From the NCBI RefSeq assembly GCF_023638055.1, contig NZ_JAKRVY010000001.1, positions 317,815-381,814 on the forward strand: a DNA stretch of 64,000 bases. Reading direction: 5' to 3'. The notes beneath the pieces were generated by a model. That model made no database searches. It saw only the letters and a list, made by a program, of their open reading frames with translations, and was not told where the DNA came from. The stretch is from Natranaeroarchaeum aerophilus (GTDB lineage: Archaea > Halobacteriota > Halobacteria > Halobacteriales > Natronoarchaeaceae). Positions 49,115 through 58,316 of this stretch are shown piece after piece. Position 1 is the stretch's first letter. Every line of letters begins with the position of its first letter. The translations under genes and the position numbers were made by a program.

Positions 49115-50851
49115 CTAGCGCTCGCGCCGGAGCCGGGCAAGCACGAACGCCTCGTCGAGTTTCGCGAGGAATGTACCGAGCTTCGGCCCCTGCTCCTGAT
49201 CGAACAAGAGCCGGTAGCCAGCCGAGAAGAAGTCACCGACTTCGACGTCGTGGCGTCGAGCGATCTCGTAGATCTCGCTCTGGATCGCCTCGGGGTCGTC
49301 GTGGGCCTCGATGAAGTCGGCGAGTTCGTCGAGCGCGGCTTCCGTGTTCGCGTCGAAGTCGACGTCCGGCATCGACTCGCGCTTGAGCTCGTAGTTGTAG
49401 GCGTTGTCCGTCCTGCTCGCCCAGCGACGTGCCTGTTCGACCCGCGCCAGGGCGTTTTCGACGACTTCGTCGCTCGCGTCCTCGGGAATGTGGCCCTCCC
49501 GCTTTGCGATCTCCTCGCGGAGGGTGGGATCCTCGGTCATACCAAGCACTGCGGCAAAGCGGAACGGAATCCGGACCGGTCGATCGCTGTCGGCGGGATC
49601 GGCACCCGGTTCTAGGTCGTCGACGAGGAACGGGTAGACGCGTTCGGCGAAGGCGGCCTCGGACTCGTCGGTCGGTTCGACGTCCCCGTAATAGATGGCT
49701 TCGAGACGGTCGAACTCGTCGACGAGCTGGTCGAGTCTCGGGATCGAGAAATCCCGCGAGCGGGTGGGGTCCTTCGCGAAGAAGTACCGGAGGACTGCGG
49801 GTTCGATCAGCTCCAGCACCTCCGACACCATCACGACGTTGCCCGCCGACGACGAGAACGGCTCGCCGTCGAGGGTGAACCACTCGTAGACCATCGGCAC
49901 CGGAGGCTCGATGTCGAAGACGTTCTGCGCGATATCGACGCCGCTGGGCCAGGAGCCCTCGGCGTGGTCCTTGCCGAAGGGCTCGAAGTCGACGCCGAGC
50001 TCGCGCCACTGGGTTACCCACTCGAAGCGCCAGGGGAGCTTGCCGTCCCGGAGCGTCGCGGTTCCCTCGTGGCCACAGCCCTCGATCGTCTGGTCGCCCG
50101 CCTCCATGTCGGTGCAGCGATAGTCGACGGTGCCAGCGTCGGCGTCAACGTCGGTCACGGTCTCTGTTACCTTCCCGCACTCCCCACAGATCGGGTTGAA
50201 CGGGACGTACTCCTCGTCGACCTTGTCCTGATATGCCGCGAGAACCGCCCGGGCTGTCTCCCGGTTCTCCAGCAGGTACTCGGTCGCTCCTTCGAACCGG
50301 CCGTCCTCGTAGCAGGCGGTGTTCGAGACGAGTTCGATCGGGATATCCAGATCGTCGGCGATTCCGCCGATCAGCGTCGAGAAGTGGTCGCCATAGGAGT
50401 CACAGCACCCGAAGGGGTCGGGTATCGCGGTGTAGGGCTTGCCCAGATTTCGGCCGAGGGCACTGGCGTCGACCTCACCGAGCCCGACGATCTCGCCGTC
50501 CAGATCCGCGAGCTTTCGGGGGAGGCCACGCAGCGGGTCGCGGTCGTCAGTCGTGAAGATCTGGTTGACCGCGTACCCGCACTCGCGGAGAACTTCGGCG
50601 ACGAAGTAGCCAAGCACAATTTCGTTTGCGTTGCCCAGATGCGGGATGCCGGAGGGCGAGATACCGCCCTTGATCACGATCGGTTCGTCTGGGTCCCGTG
50701 TCTCGACCTGATCGGCGACGCGATCGGCCCAGAAGGCGTGGTGGTCGCCCTCGTCGTCTTCGCGCAACAGGTACGGGTCGTGCTCCGGCGGGACGCCGTG
50801 GTCGGGGCGCTCCGATTCGGACTCTCTGTCGGTGGTTGAGTTCTCGCTCAT
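49115..50851 (-). CDS. lysS: Lysyl-tRNA synthetase, class I
   Basis: Archaeal class I LysRS of 578 residues. The HIGH-type motif ISPSGIPHLGN is at about residues 64-75, and the KMSKS-type motif is FSSSAGN near 329-335. A zinc-type insertion with CGECGKVTE (about 221-229) and a C-terminal helical anticodon-binding bundle are present. The ATG overlaps the pyrH stop by 4 bp, so these genes are translationally coupled. No class II LysRS is visible in the window. Confidence 0.96.
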   Translation of the reverse strand: MSENSTTDRESESERPDHGVPPEHDPYLLREDDEGDHHAFWADRVADQVETRDPDEPIVIKGGISPSGIPHLGNANEIVLGYFVAEVLRECGYAVNQIFTTDDRDPLRGLPRKLADLDGEIVGLGEVDASALGRNLGKPYTAIPDPFGCCDSYGDHFSTLIGGIADDLDIPIELVSNTACYEDGRFEGATEYLLENRETARAVLAAYQDKVDEEYVPFNPICGECGKVTETVTDVDADAGTVDYRCTDMEAGDQTIEGCGHEGTATLRDGKLPWRFEWVTQWRELGVDFEPFGKDHAEGSWPSGVDIAQNVFDIEPPVPMVYEWFTLDGEPFSSSAGNVVMVSEVLELIEPAVLRYFFAKDPTRSRDFSIPRLDQLVDEFDRLEAIYYGDVEPTDESEAAFAERVYPFLVDDLEPGADPADSDRPVRIPFRFAAVLGMTEDPTLREEIAKREGHIPEDASDEVVENALARVEQARRWASRTDNAYNYELKRESMPDVDFDANTEAALDELADFIEAHDDPEAIQSEIYEIARRHDVEVGDFFSAGYRLLFDQEQGPKLGTFLAKLDEAFVLARLRRER

Positions 50852-51573
50852 CGCTCTCCGTCAGCCCAGTAGGTCGGTTCGTCGCCCGCGCCCTCGGGGA
50901 TCACGTCGGTCCCGTCATGGTCGCCGTAGCGGACCGCTTCCGAGATACGTTCGGGTTTCGTGCCGTCGAGGACGATGGTTCGCATCCCCGAGCGCTGGAT
51001 CACTTTCGCGGCGAGCAGATCGACCGGTGCCGAACTACCCGCGTTCATCTCGATGCCGGCGATCACGTCGACGAGTTCCGCCGCGGAGAGCCGCTCGTGT
51101 TTCGTCGCGTCGTCGGTTTCGTTCGGGTCGGCACTGTAGACGCCGGGGACGCTGGTGGCGTAGACCAGCAGGTCGGCGTCGACGTACTCCGCGAGAGCCG
51201 CGCTGACGGCATCGGTCGTCTGTGCCGGCGCAACGCCACCCATCACACAGACGTCGCCGCGCCGGATCGCTTCGCCCGCCTCTTCGTACGTTTCGGCGGG
51301 CGAGGGAACGGCTTCCTGTCCGAGCGCGGAGATCAGGAGTCGCGCGTTCAGGCGCGTGACGTCGATCCCGATCTCGTCGAGTTTCATCTCGTTGGCGCCC
51401 AGATCCCGCGCCGTACCGATATACTCGCGCGCGACGGTGCCGCCGCCGACGACCGCGCCCACGGTACAGCCGTCCTCGACCAGTCCCTCGATGACGGCGG
51501 CGTGCTCGCGGATCCGTTCGGCCCCCAGATCCGGAGCGAGTACGCTCCCGCCGATAGAAACGACCACTTTCAT
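50848..51573 (-). CDS. pyrH: UMP kinase
   Basis: Makes UDP from UMP; 241 residues, amino-acid-kinase fold. The start MKVVVSIGGSVLAPDLG is the conserved phosphate-binding strand. GAVVGGGTVAREYIGTARDLG follows (about 39-60), then GGVAPAQTTDAVSAALAEYVDADLLVYATSVPGVYSADP-type segments for UMP and ATP. The archaeal subclass is slightly shorter than bacterial PyrH. The first ATG of the longer frame (51648) is rejected, since it adds 25 unrelated residues. Confidence 0.95.
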   Translation of the reverse strand: MKVVVSIGGSVLAPDLGAERIREHAAVIEGLVEDGCTVGAVVGGGTVAREYIGTARDLGANEMKLDEIGIDVTRLNARLLISALGQEAVPSPAETYEEAGEAIRRGDVCVMGGVAPAQTTDAVSAALAEYVDADLLVYATSVPGVYSADPNETDDATKHERLSAAELVDVIAGIEMNAGSSAPVDLLAAKVIQRSGMRTIVLDGTKPERISEAVRYGDHDGTDVIPEGAGDEPTYWADGER

Positions 51574-51634
51574 GCTACTCCACGATACCCCTGTTGCAGT
51601 CTTAAGGGTTGCCAAGTCCGGCGTTCCGTGGGTG

Positions 51635-53014
51635 TTACCGTTCGTCACCCTCGTCCGGGACTTGCTCCTCCGGAAGCTCGATCCGGACCTCCAGAATCCG
51701 GTTGTTCTCCGCGGTCTGGACGACCAGCTTCACCCCGTCGTGTGTAACCGTCTCGCCCTCCTCGACAAGGCGTCCGGCCCGGTCGAACACGAAGCCAGCG
51801 ATCGACTCGAACTCGCCGCCCTCCGGTAGCTCGATATCGAGCGCCTCGTTGACTTCGTGGACGTTCACTTCCCCCCGGACCAGCACGCTATCCTCGGCAA
51901 GCCACCGTATCGGGACCTGTTCGGTCTTGCCGAGCACCTCACCGATGATCTCCTCGACGATATCCTCCATAGTGACGATTCCGGCGGTCGTCCCGAACTC
52001 GTCGACGACGATCGCCAGTCTGCGTCGGTCCTCCCGGAGTTCGGTCAGGATCTCGTCGACGTCTTTCGATTCGGGGACGATGTACGGCTCGATTGCGACG
52101 TCACGCGCGGTCAGGTTCTCGCCGTTGCCGCTCGCGTCAACGAGATCGTTCACTTCCACGACGCCGACCACGTCGTCGAGGGTCCCCTCGTACACCGGGA
52201 GCCGGGAGTAGCCGCTCTCGATGGCGACATCGACTGCCTCCTCGACGCTCGCTTCGGCGGGGACGCCGACGACATCGAGACGTGGTACCATCACTTCTTT
52301 GGCGATCCGGTTGCGAAAGCGGAGGATCCGCTGGAGCATCTCGTGTTCGTCGGCCTCCAGTACGCCCTCGCGCTCGCCCGTCTCGATCATATCCAGGATC
52401 TCCGATCGCGTGACGTAGGCGTTCTCGAAGTTCCCCTCGCTGCCCATGAGCCGGTTGATGATCCGCGTCAGCCTGTCGAAGATCACGATCAGCGGAAAGA
52501 GCAGATATTCGGACAGTTTCAGCGGCTTCGATATTCGCAGGGCCCACGACTCGCTGTTCTCGACGGCGTAGGATTTGGGCGCGCTCTCGCCGAACAGCAG
52601 GACGATCGATGTGACACCGAACGTAGCGATGAGGACGGCCTGTCCGCCGTCGAAATACATGCCGAGCAGACCAGTCGCGATCGAGGACATCGCGATGTTG
52701 GCGATGTTGTTCCCGACCAGAATCGTCACCAGCAGACGCCGTGGCTTCGATTTCAGGGCTTCGAGCGTCTTCGCTCCGCGGGCACCCTCCTCGACGAGCG
52801 CGCTGACGCGGTGGTTCCCAAGCGAAAAGATAGCGATCTCCGAGGAGGCAAAGAAGGCCGAAAGGCCGATCAGTACGACGATGGCGAGGATTCCACCCGC
52901 TGTGACCGTCTCACGTGACAACACGTCGACTGCACCGTCGACCGGTGGTGCTCCTCCGGCGAGAACCGTCGACAGCAGATCGAGTACGACCGGATCGGAT
53001 ACGAACGGGATCAT
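51635..53014 (-). CDS. CNNM/CorC-type membrane protein with CBS domains
   Basis: A 459-residue hemolysin-C/CNNM-family protein. The DUF21 membrane domain is at about residues 30-200 (four helices). Two CBS domains follow at about 220-345 (VMVPRLDVVGVPAEASVEEAV and YIVPESKDVDEILTELREDRR) and a CorC-HlyC domain is at about 360-450. Members are Mg2+ or Co2+ efflux/sensing proteins. The start MIPFVSDPVV at 53014 is chosen because the longer frame overlaps the divergent moaE promoter. Substrate is not determined. Confidence 0.9.
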   Translation of the reverse strand: MIPFVSDPVVLDLLSTVLAGGAPPVDGAVDVLSRETVTAGGILAIVVLIGLSAFFASSEIAIFSLGNHRVSALVEEGARGAKTLEALKSKPRRLLVTILVGNNIANIAMSSIATGLLGMYFDGGQAVLIATFGVTSIVLLFGESAPKSYAVENSESWALRISKPLKLSEYLLFPLIVIFDRLTRIINRLMGSEGNFENAYVTRSEILDMIETGEREGVLEADEHEMLQRILRFRNRIAKEVMVPRLDVVGVPAEASVEEAVDVAIESGYSRLPVYEGTLDDVVGVVEVNDLVDASGNGENLTARDVAIEPYIVPESKDVDEILTELREDRRRLAIVVDEFGTTAGIVTMEDIVEEIIGEVLGKTEQVPIRWLAEDSVLVRGEVNVHEVNEALDIELPEGGEFESIAGFVFDRAGRLVEEGETVTHDGVKLVVQTAENNRILEVRIELPEEQVPDEGDER

Positions 53015-53107
53015 TGCGGGAACGTTTCGGTCCCAGCCGTATAGTTTCACTCGATGGTCGTCGCGTGCTCCAGAACGTACAAACCCCGGGCACCCATGCG
53101 TTGAACT

Positions 53108-53938
53108 ATGCAACTACTTGGCGTCGTCGGGCCCTCGGACTCGGGGAAGACAACGCTCGTCGAACGGATCGTCAACCGGCTGAGCGAGCGTGGTCGGGTC
53201 GCGACAATCAAACGCATGACACACGCGCCCGAGATCGATACCGACGGCAAGGACACGCACCGCCACCGGAGCGCCGGTGCCGAGACGACCTACGGAATGA
53301 CCGACGACGATGGCTGGTTCGCTACCGGAGAGGAACGCACACTCGACGAGACGCTTGCCGAACTCGCAACGACGCACGACTACACCGTCGTTGAAGGCTA
53401 CAGTGAGGCGGACCTCCCGCAGGTGGTACTCGCAGGTCGGGAGCACGCGGGGACTGCCATTGCAGAGGGGGAGGACGCCGACGCGGTCGATGTTCCAGCC
53501 GTGATCGAGTCGCTGGATGGACTCGAACCGTTCGAGTCGCTCGAATCGCTCGTAGCGAGCGCAAAACGCGCGCCGGAAGCCGAACGCGCCGGTGCAATCG
53601 CTACGTTCACCGGGCGCGTTAGAGCGAAAGACGGCGACGAGGACGCCCCGACGGAGTACCTGCAGTTCGAGAAGTACGACGGCGTTGCCGACGACCGGAT
53701 GGCGACGATTAGCGAGGAACTGGAGTCCCGTGACGGCCTCCAGCGCGTATTGATGCATCACCGGACCGGCGTCATCGAGTACGGCGAGGACATCGTCTTC
53801 GTCGTCGTCCTCGCTGGACATCGCGAGGAGGCGTTCCGCACCGTCGAAGATGGCATCAACCGCCTCAAAGACGAGGTGCCGTTGTTCAAAAAAGAGGTTA
53901 CGGTCGACGAGGAGTTCTGGGTCCATCAGCGGGAGTAG
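53108..53938 (+). CDS. moaE: MobB-MoaE fusion (molybdopterin synthase catalytic subunit)
   Basis: A 276-residue protein joining two molybdenum-cofactor functions. The N-terminal part is MobB-like, with the P-loop GPSDSGKTTLVERI (8-21) for GTP. The C-terminal half from about residue 158 is MoaE, seen as GAIATFTGRVRAKDGDED and HRTGVIEYGEDIVFVVVLAGHREEAF, with the KKEVTVDEEFWVH lysine loop at the end. MoaE with MoaD converts precursor Z to molybdopterin. Fusions of this sort occur in haloarchaea; the small subunit MoaD is not in the window. Confidence 0.93.
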   Translation: MQLLGVVGPSDSGKTTLVERIVNRLSERGRVATIKRMTHAPEIDTDGKDTHRHRSAGAETTYGMTDDDGWFATGEERTLDETLAELATTHDYTVVEGYSEADLPQVVLAGREHAGTAIAEGEDADAVDVPAVIESLDGLEPFESLESLVASAKRAPEAERAGAIATFTGRVRAKDGDEDAPTEYLQFEKYDGVADDRMATISEELESRDGLQRVLMHHRTGVIEYGEDIVFVVVLAGHREEAFRTVEDGINRLKDEVPLFKKEVTVDEEFWVHQRE

Positions 53939-54226
53939 GAGTTCGCGGGCGCGGTAACAGCATGGATCGAAGCCGAACATCGCCCGTCGAACCTGTTATT
54001 ATCTCATTGTGTCAGGTAGTACCATACTACTATGCAGAAGCACAAAGTTACTGCTTTAGAAGCTATTTTAAAATATCTAGGTGTATCTGAGAGAGTTATA
54101 AAACATCAACCGAGTCCGTAAAACGTCTACTATTTCTGGTGAAATCAGCAAATCGGGCCGAAACAGGTCGAAGTAACCTCCCTTTATAACATATCTCGGA
54201 TGGGTAGATGGAATCAGGTGGTATCA
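53939..54226. other. AT-rich intergenic island with a possible 29-codon gene
   Basis: 288 bp whose centre (about 54000-54130) is far more AT-rich than the surrounding DNA. The frame at 54032-54121 would encode MQKHKVTALEAILKYLGVSE followed by RVIKHQPSP. A TATA-like TTATTATC is 28-35 bp upstream of it, and TATTTTAAAATA at 54064-54075 is a perfect palindrome. The DUF7123-type gene's TATA (CTTTATAAC) is at 54182-54190. Whether the 29-residue product exists is unknown. Confidence 0.4.
54032..54121 (+). CDS. Putative 29-residue peptide, AT-rich (uncertain)
   Basis: Begins MQKHKVTALEAILKYLGVSE and ends RVIKHQPSP. It is amphipathic and helical, with strong A/T preference in the third codon position, unlike all neighbours. 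It has a reasonable leaderless promoter position. I found no family. It could be a real small gene, a decayed piece of acquired DNA, or chance. Confidence 0.3.
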   Translation: MQKHKVTALEAILKYLGVSERVIKHQPSP

Positions 54227-54487
54227 ATGAGCGCAACTCCACAGCCCTCCACGAACGACGATCCGCAAAATAACCGCACCAAAGAAGAGCGCCTTCGCGA
54301 GTACCTGGCGGAGAAAGCCAACGATGGCGAGCTCTACTTCAAGGGCAAGTTCATCGCGGAGGACGTCGATCTCTCGCCCAAAGAGATCGGTGCACTGATG
54401 GTCAAGCTCAGGGATTCCTGTCCGGATCTGGAAGTCGAAAAGTGGTCGTACACGAGCGCGACGACGTGGCGTGTCGAACCTGCGTGA
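54227..54487 (+). CDS. Small winged-helix-like protein (DUF7123-like)
   Basis: An 86-residue protein beginning MSATPQPSTNDDPQNN. After an unstructured start, residues 20-80 (ERLREYLAEKANDGELYFKGKFIAEDVDLSPKEIGALMVKL) look like a winged helix, ending in SYTSATTWRV. It matches a conserved haloarchaeal family without known function; DNA binding is plausible. The ATG at 54227 is the conserved one, 37-45 bp after the TATA box at 54182-54190. Confidence 0.8.
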   Translation: MSATPQPSTNDDPQNNRTKEERLREYLAEKANDGELYFKGKFIAEDVDLSPKEIGALMVKLRDSCPDLEVEKWSYTSATTWRVEPA

Positions 54488-54548
54488 GCCTGTCGCCCGT
54501 CCCCGCGCCGTGGACTCTTTAACCGTGGCGAGCATTATGATCGAATAG

Positions 54549-55670
54549 ATGCACGCGACGGAGTCGCCCGATGTCGGCCCGCCACTGTCGGAACTTACTG
54601 GTCGCTTTCACGTCCACGAAGTACGCACCGAGGACGACCGTATCGAGTACTACGGAGTACCGCTTGTATCCCACGAGCATCTGCTTCGCGAACTGTGGCC
54701 TGTGTTCAACGACGCCGGATACAGGATTAGCTTCAGTAGACGGGGGCGGACCGACGTCATCGTCGCGGAACCGATCGATACCGGGATGGATGGAATCCCA
54801 TGGACGAATATCGTACTCCTGCTGGCGACGATCGTCTCGACGCTGATCGCGGGCGCACTCTGGTTTCACATCGATCTGTCCGACGGCGTATTTGCCGTAC
54901 TGGAAGCCTGGCCGTTTACTGTCGCCTTGCTCACCGTGCTCGGCATCCACGAACTGGGTCACTACGTGATGAGTCGATACCACGGCGTCAACGCGACCCT
55001 GCCCTACTTTATTCCGGTTCCCTCGATCATTGGGACCGCAGGAGCAGTCATCAAAATGAGCGGACCGATCCCGGATCGCCGTGCCCAGTTCGATATCGGT
55101 GTTGCCGGGCCGCTTGCGGGCCTCGTTGCGACCGTGATCGTCACCGCGATCGGATTGATGCTCGACCCGATGACGGTCCCCGCAGAGTTCGCCAACAGCG
55201 ACGACGGCATTACAGTTATGCTCGGACACCCGCCACTGCTGGAACTCCTCGCCAGCGCACTCGGCGAGTCATTATACGCCGACGATCCGATGCGGAGCGT
55301 TCATCCGGTCGTCATCGGCGGCTGGGTCGGCATGTTCATCACCTTCCTGAATATGATTCCGGTTGGCCAGCTCGACGGTGGCCACATCTCCCGGGCGATG
55401 TTCGGTCGGCAGATGGAAGCGGCGGCCGCCCTGGTCCCGTGGGCGCTGTTCGGGCTTGCCGGATACCTCTACTACGGCGCAGGCGTAAGCTTCGCTGGTT
55501 CTTTCATATGGCTATTCTGGGGTCTGATAGCGCTGTTTTTCGTCGCTGTCGGACCGGCACAGCCCCTTTCGGAATCGTCGCTCGGTCCGAAACGCATGGC
55601 TGTCGGTATGCTCACGTTCCTGCTTGCAGCACTCTGTTTCACGCCGGTCCCGTTCGAGGTCATCGGCTGA
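54549..55670 (+). CDS. Site-2 protease family membrane protein
   Basis: A 373-residue intramembrane metalloprotease. The N-terminal 85 residues are soluble (RFHVHEVRTEDDRIEYYGV). The active site is GIHELGHYVMSRYHGV (HELGH, H134-H138) and the second metal motif is QLDGGHISRAM near 275. About six membrane helices follow the site. It lacks PDZ domains, unlike the other S2P here. Homologues in archaea are common, with unknown substrates. Confidence 0.92.
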   Translation: MHATESPDVGPPLSELTGRFHVHEVRTEDDRIEYYGVPLVSHEHLLRELWPVFNDAGYRISFSRRGRTDVIVAEPIDTGMDGIPWTNIVLLLATIVSTLIAGALWFHIDLSDGVFAVLEAWPFTVALLTVLGIHELGHYVMSRYHGVNATLPYFIPVPSIIGTAGAVIKMSGPIPDRRAQFDIGVAGPLAGLVATVIVTAIGLMLDPMTVPAEFANSDDGITVMLGHPPLLELLASALGESLYADDPMRSVHPVVIGGWVGMFITFLNMIPVGQLDGGHISRAMFGRQMEAAAALVPWALFGLAGYLYYGAGVSFAGSFIWLFWGLIALFFVAVGPAQPLSESSLGPKRMAVGMLTFLLAALCFTPVPFEVIG

Positions 55671-55679
55671 GTAACCGAT

Positions 55680-56552
55680 TCACCCGTGCGTGTAGCCCCG
55701 ATCCGGCAGTGTCTCCCCGTCGATCAACAGGTCCTGTTCAGTAACTCGACCGATCCGGGTGATCGGTACCGGTGAACGCTCGGCAACCGTTTCGACGGCG
55801 TCCTCGGGCACTGTAAAAACAAGCTCGAAGTCCTCGCCGAAAAAGAGGGCTGCTTCTCGGCGCTCGTCGTCACTGTCCGCTACTTCCTCGACGGCGTCTG
55901 CAACCGGGACGGCGTCGAACTCGATCTCGAATCCGCAGTCGCTTGCCTCGGCCAGCTGATGGAGCGATCGCGCCAGCCCATCGCTCGAATCCATCATCGC
56001 CGTAGCGTCCGGTGCAAGCGCCGTTCCTGCGGCTATCCTGGGGGTGAACTGGAAGAGTTCGTTCCCTCGCTCCCGATCTCCGGCCCGAAACAGCTCTAGC
56101 CCGGCGGCGCTCCGGCCAAATTCTCCCGTCACACAGACGACGTCACCCGGCTCTGCACCGCTTCGCAGCACCGGGTCGTCGGTTCGGCCGATCGCGGTCG
56201 TCGCGACAGTGAACTCGACGTGGTTGTCGAGGTCGCCCCCGACGTAGGCCCCGCCGACCAGCTCGCAGACGTCCCGGGCCCCCTCGACGAACTCGGTGAG
56301 CTCAGTCCGATCGAACTCGGGTGCAGCGTAGACGGCGACTGCAGCCGTGGCCGCTGCCCCCATCGCGGCGACGTCCGACAGCGACGCGCCGACGGCGCGC
56401 CAGCCTGCCGTGTATCGGCTCGTGCCATCGGGAAAGTCGGACCGCTCGTGAAGCATGTCGGTCGTGATGACCTGCTCGCCGACGACCGCTGCGTCGTCCC
56501 CGGCGGCTTCCAGTTCGGTTTCGAGCATCGACAGCGCGGCGCGCTCGTCCAT
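55680..56552 (-). CDS. thiL: Thiamine-monophosphate kinase
   Basis: Makes thiamine diphosphate; 290 residues, ATP-dependent, in the AIR synthase/PurM superfamily. The start MDERAALSMLETELEAAGDDAAVV is acidic and carries the metal-binding Asp. TTDMLHERSDFP (about 32-43) and GRTDDPVLRSGAEPGDVVCVTGEFG follow, and MMDSSDGLARSL near 190 is the family's third signature. The start at 56552 is taken because the upstream codons are not conserved. Converges with the S2P gene. Confidence 0.93.
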   Translation of the reverse strand: MDERAALSMLETELEAAGDDAAVVGEQVITTDMLHERSDFPDGTSRYTAGWRAVGASLSDVAAMGAAATAAVAVYAAPEFDRTELTEFVEGARDVCELVGGAYVGGDLDNHVEFTVATTAIGRTDDPVLRSGAEPGDVVCVTGEFGRSAAGLELFRAGDRERGNELFQFTPRIAAGTALAPDATAMMDSSDGLARSLHQLAEASDCGFEIEFDAVPVADAVEEVADSDDERREAALFFGEDFELVFTVPEDAVETVAERSPVPITRIGRVTEQDLLIDGETLPDRGYTHG

Positions 56553-56764
56553 GTCGGCTCCTTTGGTGAGCGATACAAAAAGCGACCCGGTCCGCACGAG
56601 GTCCCGTATCAACGATCCAAACGTACCGGTCACCGGTACGTTCGGGCCAGCTCGACAGACCTGACCGGCGTGTCGACGAGTTCGATTCCCACACAACGAG
56701 CCCCTGAACGCCAGCACGGCAACGATACGATGGTCTTAAATGGCGCGGCAGGGAAGAAATCCCT

Positions 56765-57214
56765 ATGACAACGCTGTACGACGTACCTGCGGACGCGCTC
56801 ATCGAGGCGCTCGCCGAGGAGATCGAGATCGAAGAACCCGACTGGGCCGAGTTCGCCACGACCGGCGTCGACGCCGAACTACCACCCGAACAGGAGGACT
56901 TCTGGGCCACCCGCGCCGCCAGCCTTCTCCGGAAGGTCGCGATCAATGGCCCCGTCGGCGTCGAGCGGCTCTCCACCGAGTACGGCGGCTCGAAGAACGG
57001 CTCGAACCGCTACCGCGTTGCCCCCGACAAGCGCGTCGACGGGAGCCAGAACGTCATCCGCACCATCCTCCAGCAGCTCGAAGACGAGGACCTCGTCACC
57101 ACGGCCGACGGCGAAGGCCGCCGCGTCACGCCCGAGGGCGAGAGCCTTCTTACCGAGACTGCCGACGCCGTGATCGAGGATCTCGATCGCCCCGAACTCG
57201 AAAAGTACGCCTGA
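56765..57214 (+). CDS. rps19e: 30S ribosomal protein S19e
   Basis: Archaeal/eukaryotic ribosomal protein of 149 residues, with no bacterial counterpart. MTTLYDVPADALIEALAEEI, then PPEQEDFWATRAASLLRKVAINGPVGVERL and the basic YGGSKNGSNRYRVAPDKRVDGSQNVIRTIL section. The last 35 residues form a helix-rich end. Normal length and spacing; its TATA region is around 56735. It is followed by the PDCD5 gene on the same strand, 129 bp downstream, a frequent archaeal neighbour. Confidence 0.97.
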   Translation: MTTLYDVPADALIEALAEEIEIEEPDWAEFATTGVDAELPPEQEDFWATRAASLLRKVAINGPVGVERLSTEYGGSKNGSNRYRVAPDKRVDGSQNVIRTILQQLEDEDLVTTADGEGRRVTPEGESLLTETADAVIEDLDRPELEKYA

Positions 57215-57343
57215 GCGTCCCGTAGTTTCGTTCTGTCCCCCTCTGCTTTCGCGTAGTCGCTACACTGTTGAGTGGTTCGGCTCTCAATTCCACCACCGCG
57301 TCCGTAATGATTTTGCCGCCAGCGAAGCATCGTCTAGATAGAC

Positions 57344-57697
57344 ATGAGTGGCAACCCCGACGAGGACCGGCTCGATGAGATCCGCCAGAAGAAGATGGAA
57401 CAGCTCAAAGAACAACAGCAGGGCGAGGGCGACGCTGCGGAGGCCCAGCAGGCGCGACAGGAACAGGCCGACGCCCAGAAACAGGCGATGCTTCGCCAGC
57501 ATCTCACCGATGGCGCGCGCAAGCGGCTCAACACCGTCAAGATGTCCAAGCCCGATTTCGGCGAGAAGGTAGAACGGCAGGTCGTCGCGCTCGCCCAGAG
57601 CGGTCGCGTGCAGGGACAGATCGACGAGGACCAGATGAAAGACCTGCTCGAAGAGCTCAAACCCGACTCCCAGAGCTTCAACATCCGGCGGCGGTAG
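57344..57697 (+). CDS. DNA-binding protein of the PDCD5 family
   Basis: A 117-residue helical protein related to eukaryotic PDCD5. It opens [20 protein letters not shown], has a Gln/Ala-rich helix, then [20 protein letters not shown] and [20 protein letters not shown], the signature of the archaeal family. Homologues bind DNA weakly; the cellular role is uncertain. It follows rps19e and ends 1 bp before the PP-loop gene, so these may be one operon. Confidence 0.95.
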   Translation: MSGNPDEDRLDEIRQKKMEQLKEQQQGEGDAAEAQQARQEQADAQKQAMLRQHLTDGARKRLNTVKMSKPDFGEKVERQVVALAQSGRVQGQIDEDQMKDLLEELKPDSQSFNIRRR

Positions 57698-57698
57698 G

Positions 57699-58304
57699 AT
57701 GCGACTCGGCCTCCTCTTTAGCGGCGGGAAAGATTCCACGCTCGCCGCACTGTTGCTCGACGAGTTCTACGATCTGACGCTGGTCACCGCCCATTTCGGC
57801 GTCACCGACGACTGGCAACACGCCCGAGACACCGCGGAAACACTTGCGTATTCTTTCGAGCGCGTCGAACTCGACGAGTCAGTCGCCCACGAGGCTGTCG
57901 AGCAGATGCGCGCGGATGGCTATCCGCGAAACGCCATTCAGGACGTCCACGTTCACGCCCTCGAAACCGTCGCCGAGATGGACTTCGATGCGGTCGCCGA
58001 CGGGACCCGCCGTGACGACCGCGTCCCCTCGGTGTCGCGTGCACAGGCCCAGAGCCTCGAAGACCGTCACGGGATCGACTACATCGCGCCGCTGTCGGGC
58101 TTCGGACGGGGCGCGGTCGACCGACTCGTCGACGCGACGTTCGACGTCACAGTCGGGCCGAGTGAGGAAATCCCTCGCTCGGACTACGAGGCGGAACTCC
58201 GTGCGCTACTGGCAGACGAGTATGGCTCCGAAGCGATCGGCGACGTCTTCCCCGATCACGAGCAGACCTACGTGACTGACGTGCGGTCGGGGCGTCCGGA
58301 CTGA
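57699..58304 (+). CDS. PP-loop ATPase (asparagine synthase/alpha-hydrolase type)
   Basis: A 201-residue adenylating enzyme with the PP-loop LLFSGGKDSTLAALLL (about residues 4-19). Conserved segments AHFGVTDDWQHARDTAE, FDAVADGTRRDDRVPS and IDYIAPLSGFGRGAVDRLVD follow. The family modifies nucleobases or wobble uridines in other cases; the substrate here is unknown. It begins 1 bp after the PDCD5 stop, which implies co-transcription with the S19e-PDCD5 genes and suggests a translation-related role. Confidence 0.88.
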   Translation: MRLGLLFSGGKDSTLAALLLDEFYDLTLVTAHFGVTDDWQHARDTAETLAYSFERVELDESVAHEAVEQMRADGYPRNAIQDVHVHALETVAEMDFDAVADGTRRDDRVPSVSRAQAQSLEDRHGIDYIAPLSGFGRGAVDRLVDATFDVTVGPSEEIPRSDYEAELRALLADEYGSEAIGDVFPDHEQTYVTDVRSGRPD

Positions 58305-58316
58305 CCTCCGCCGGGA

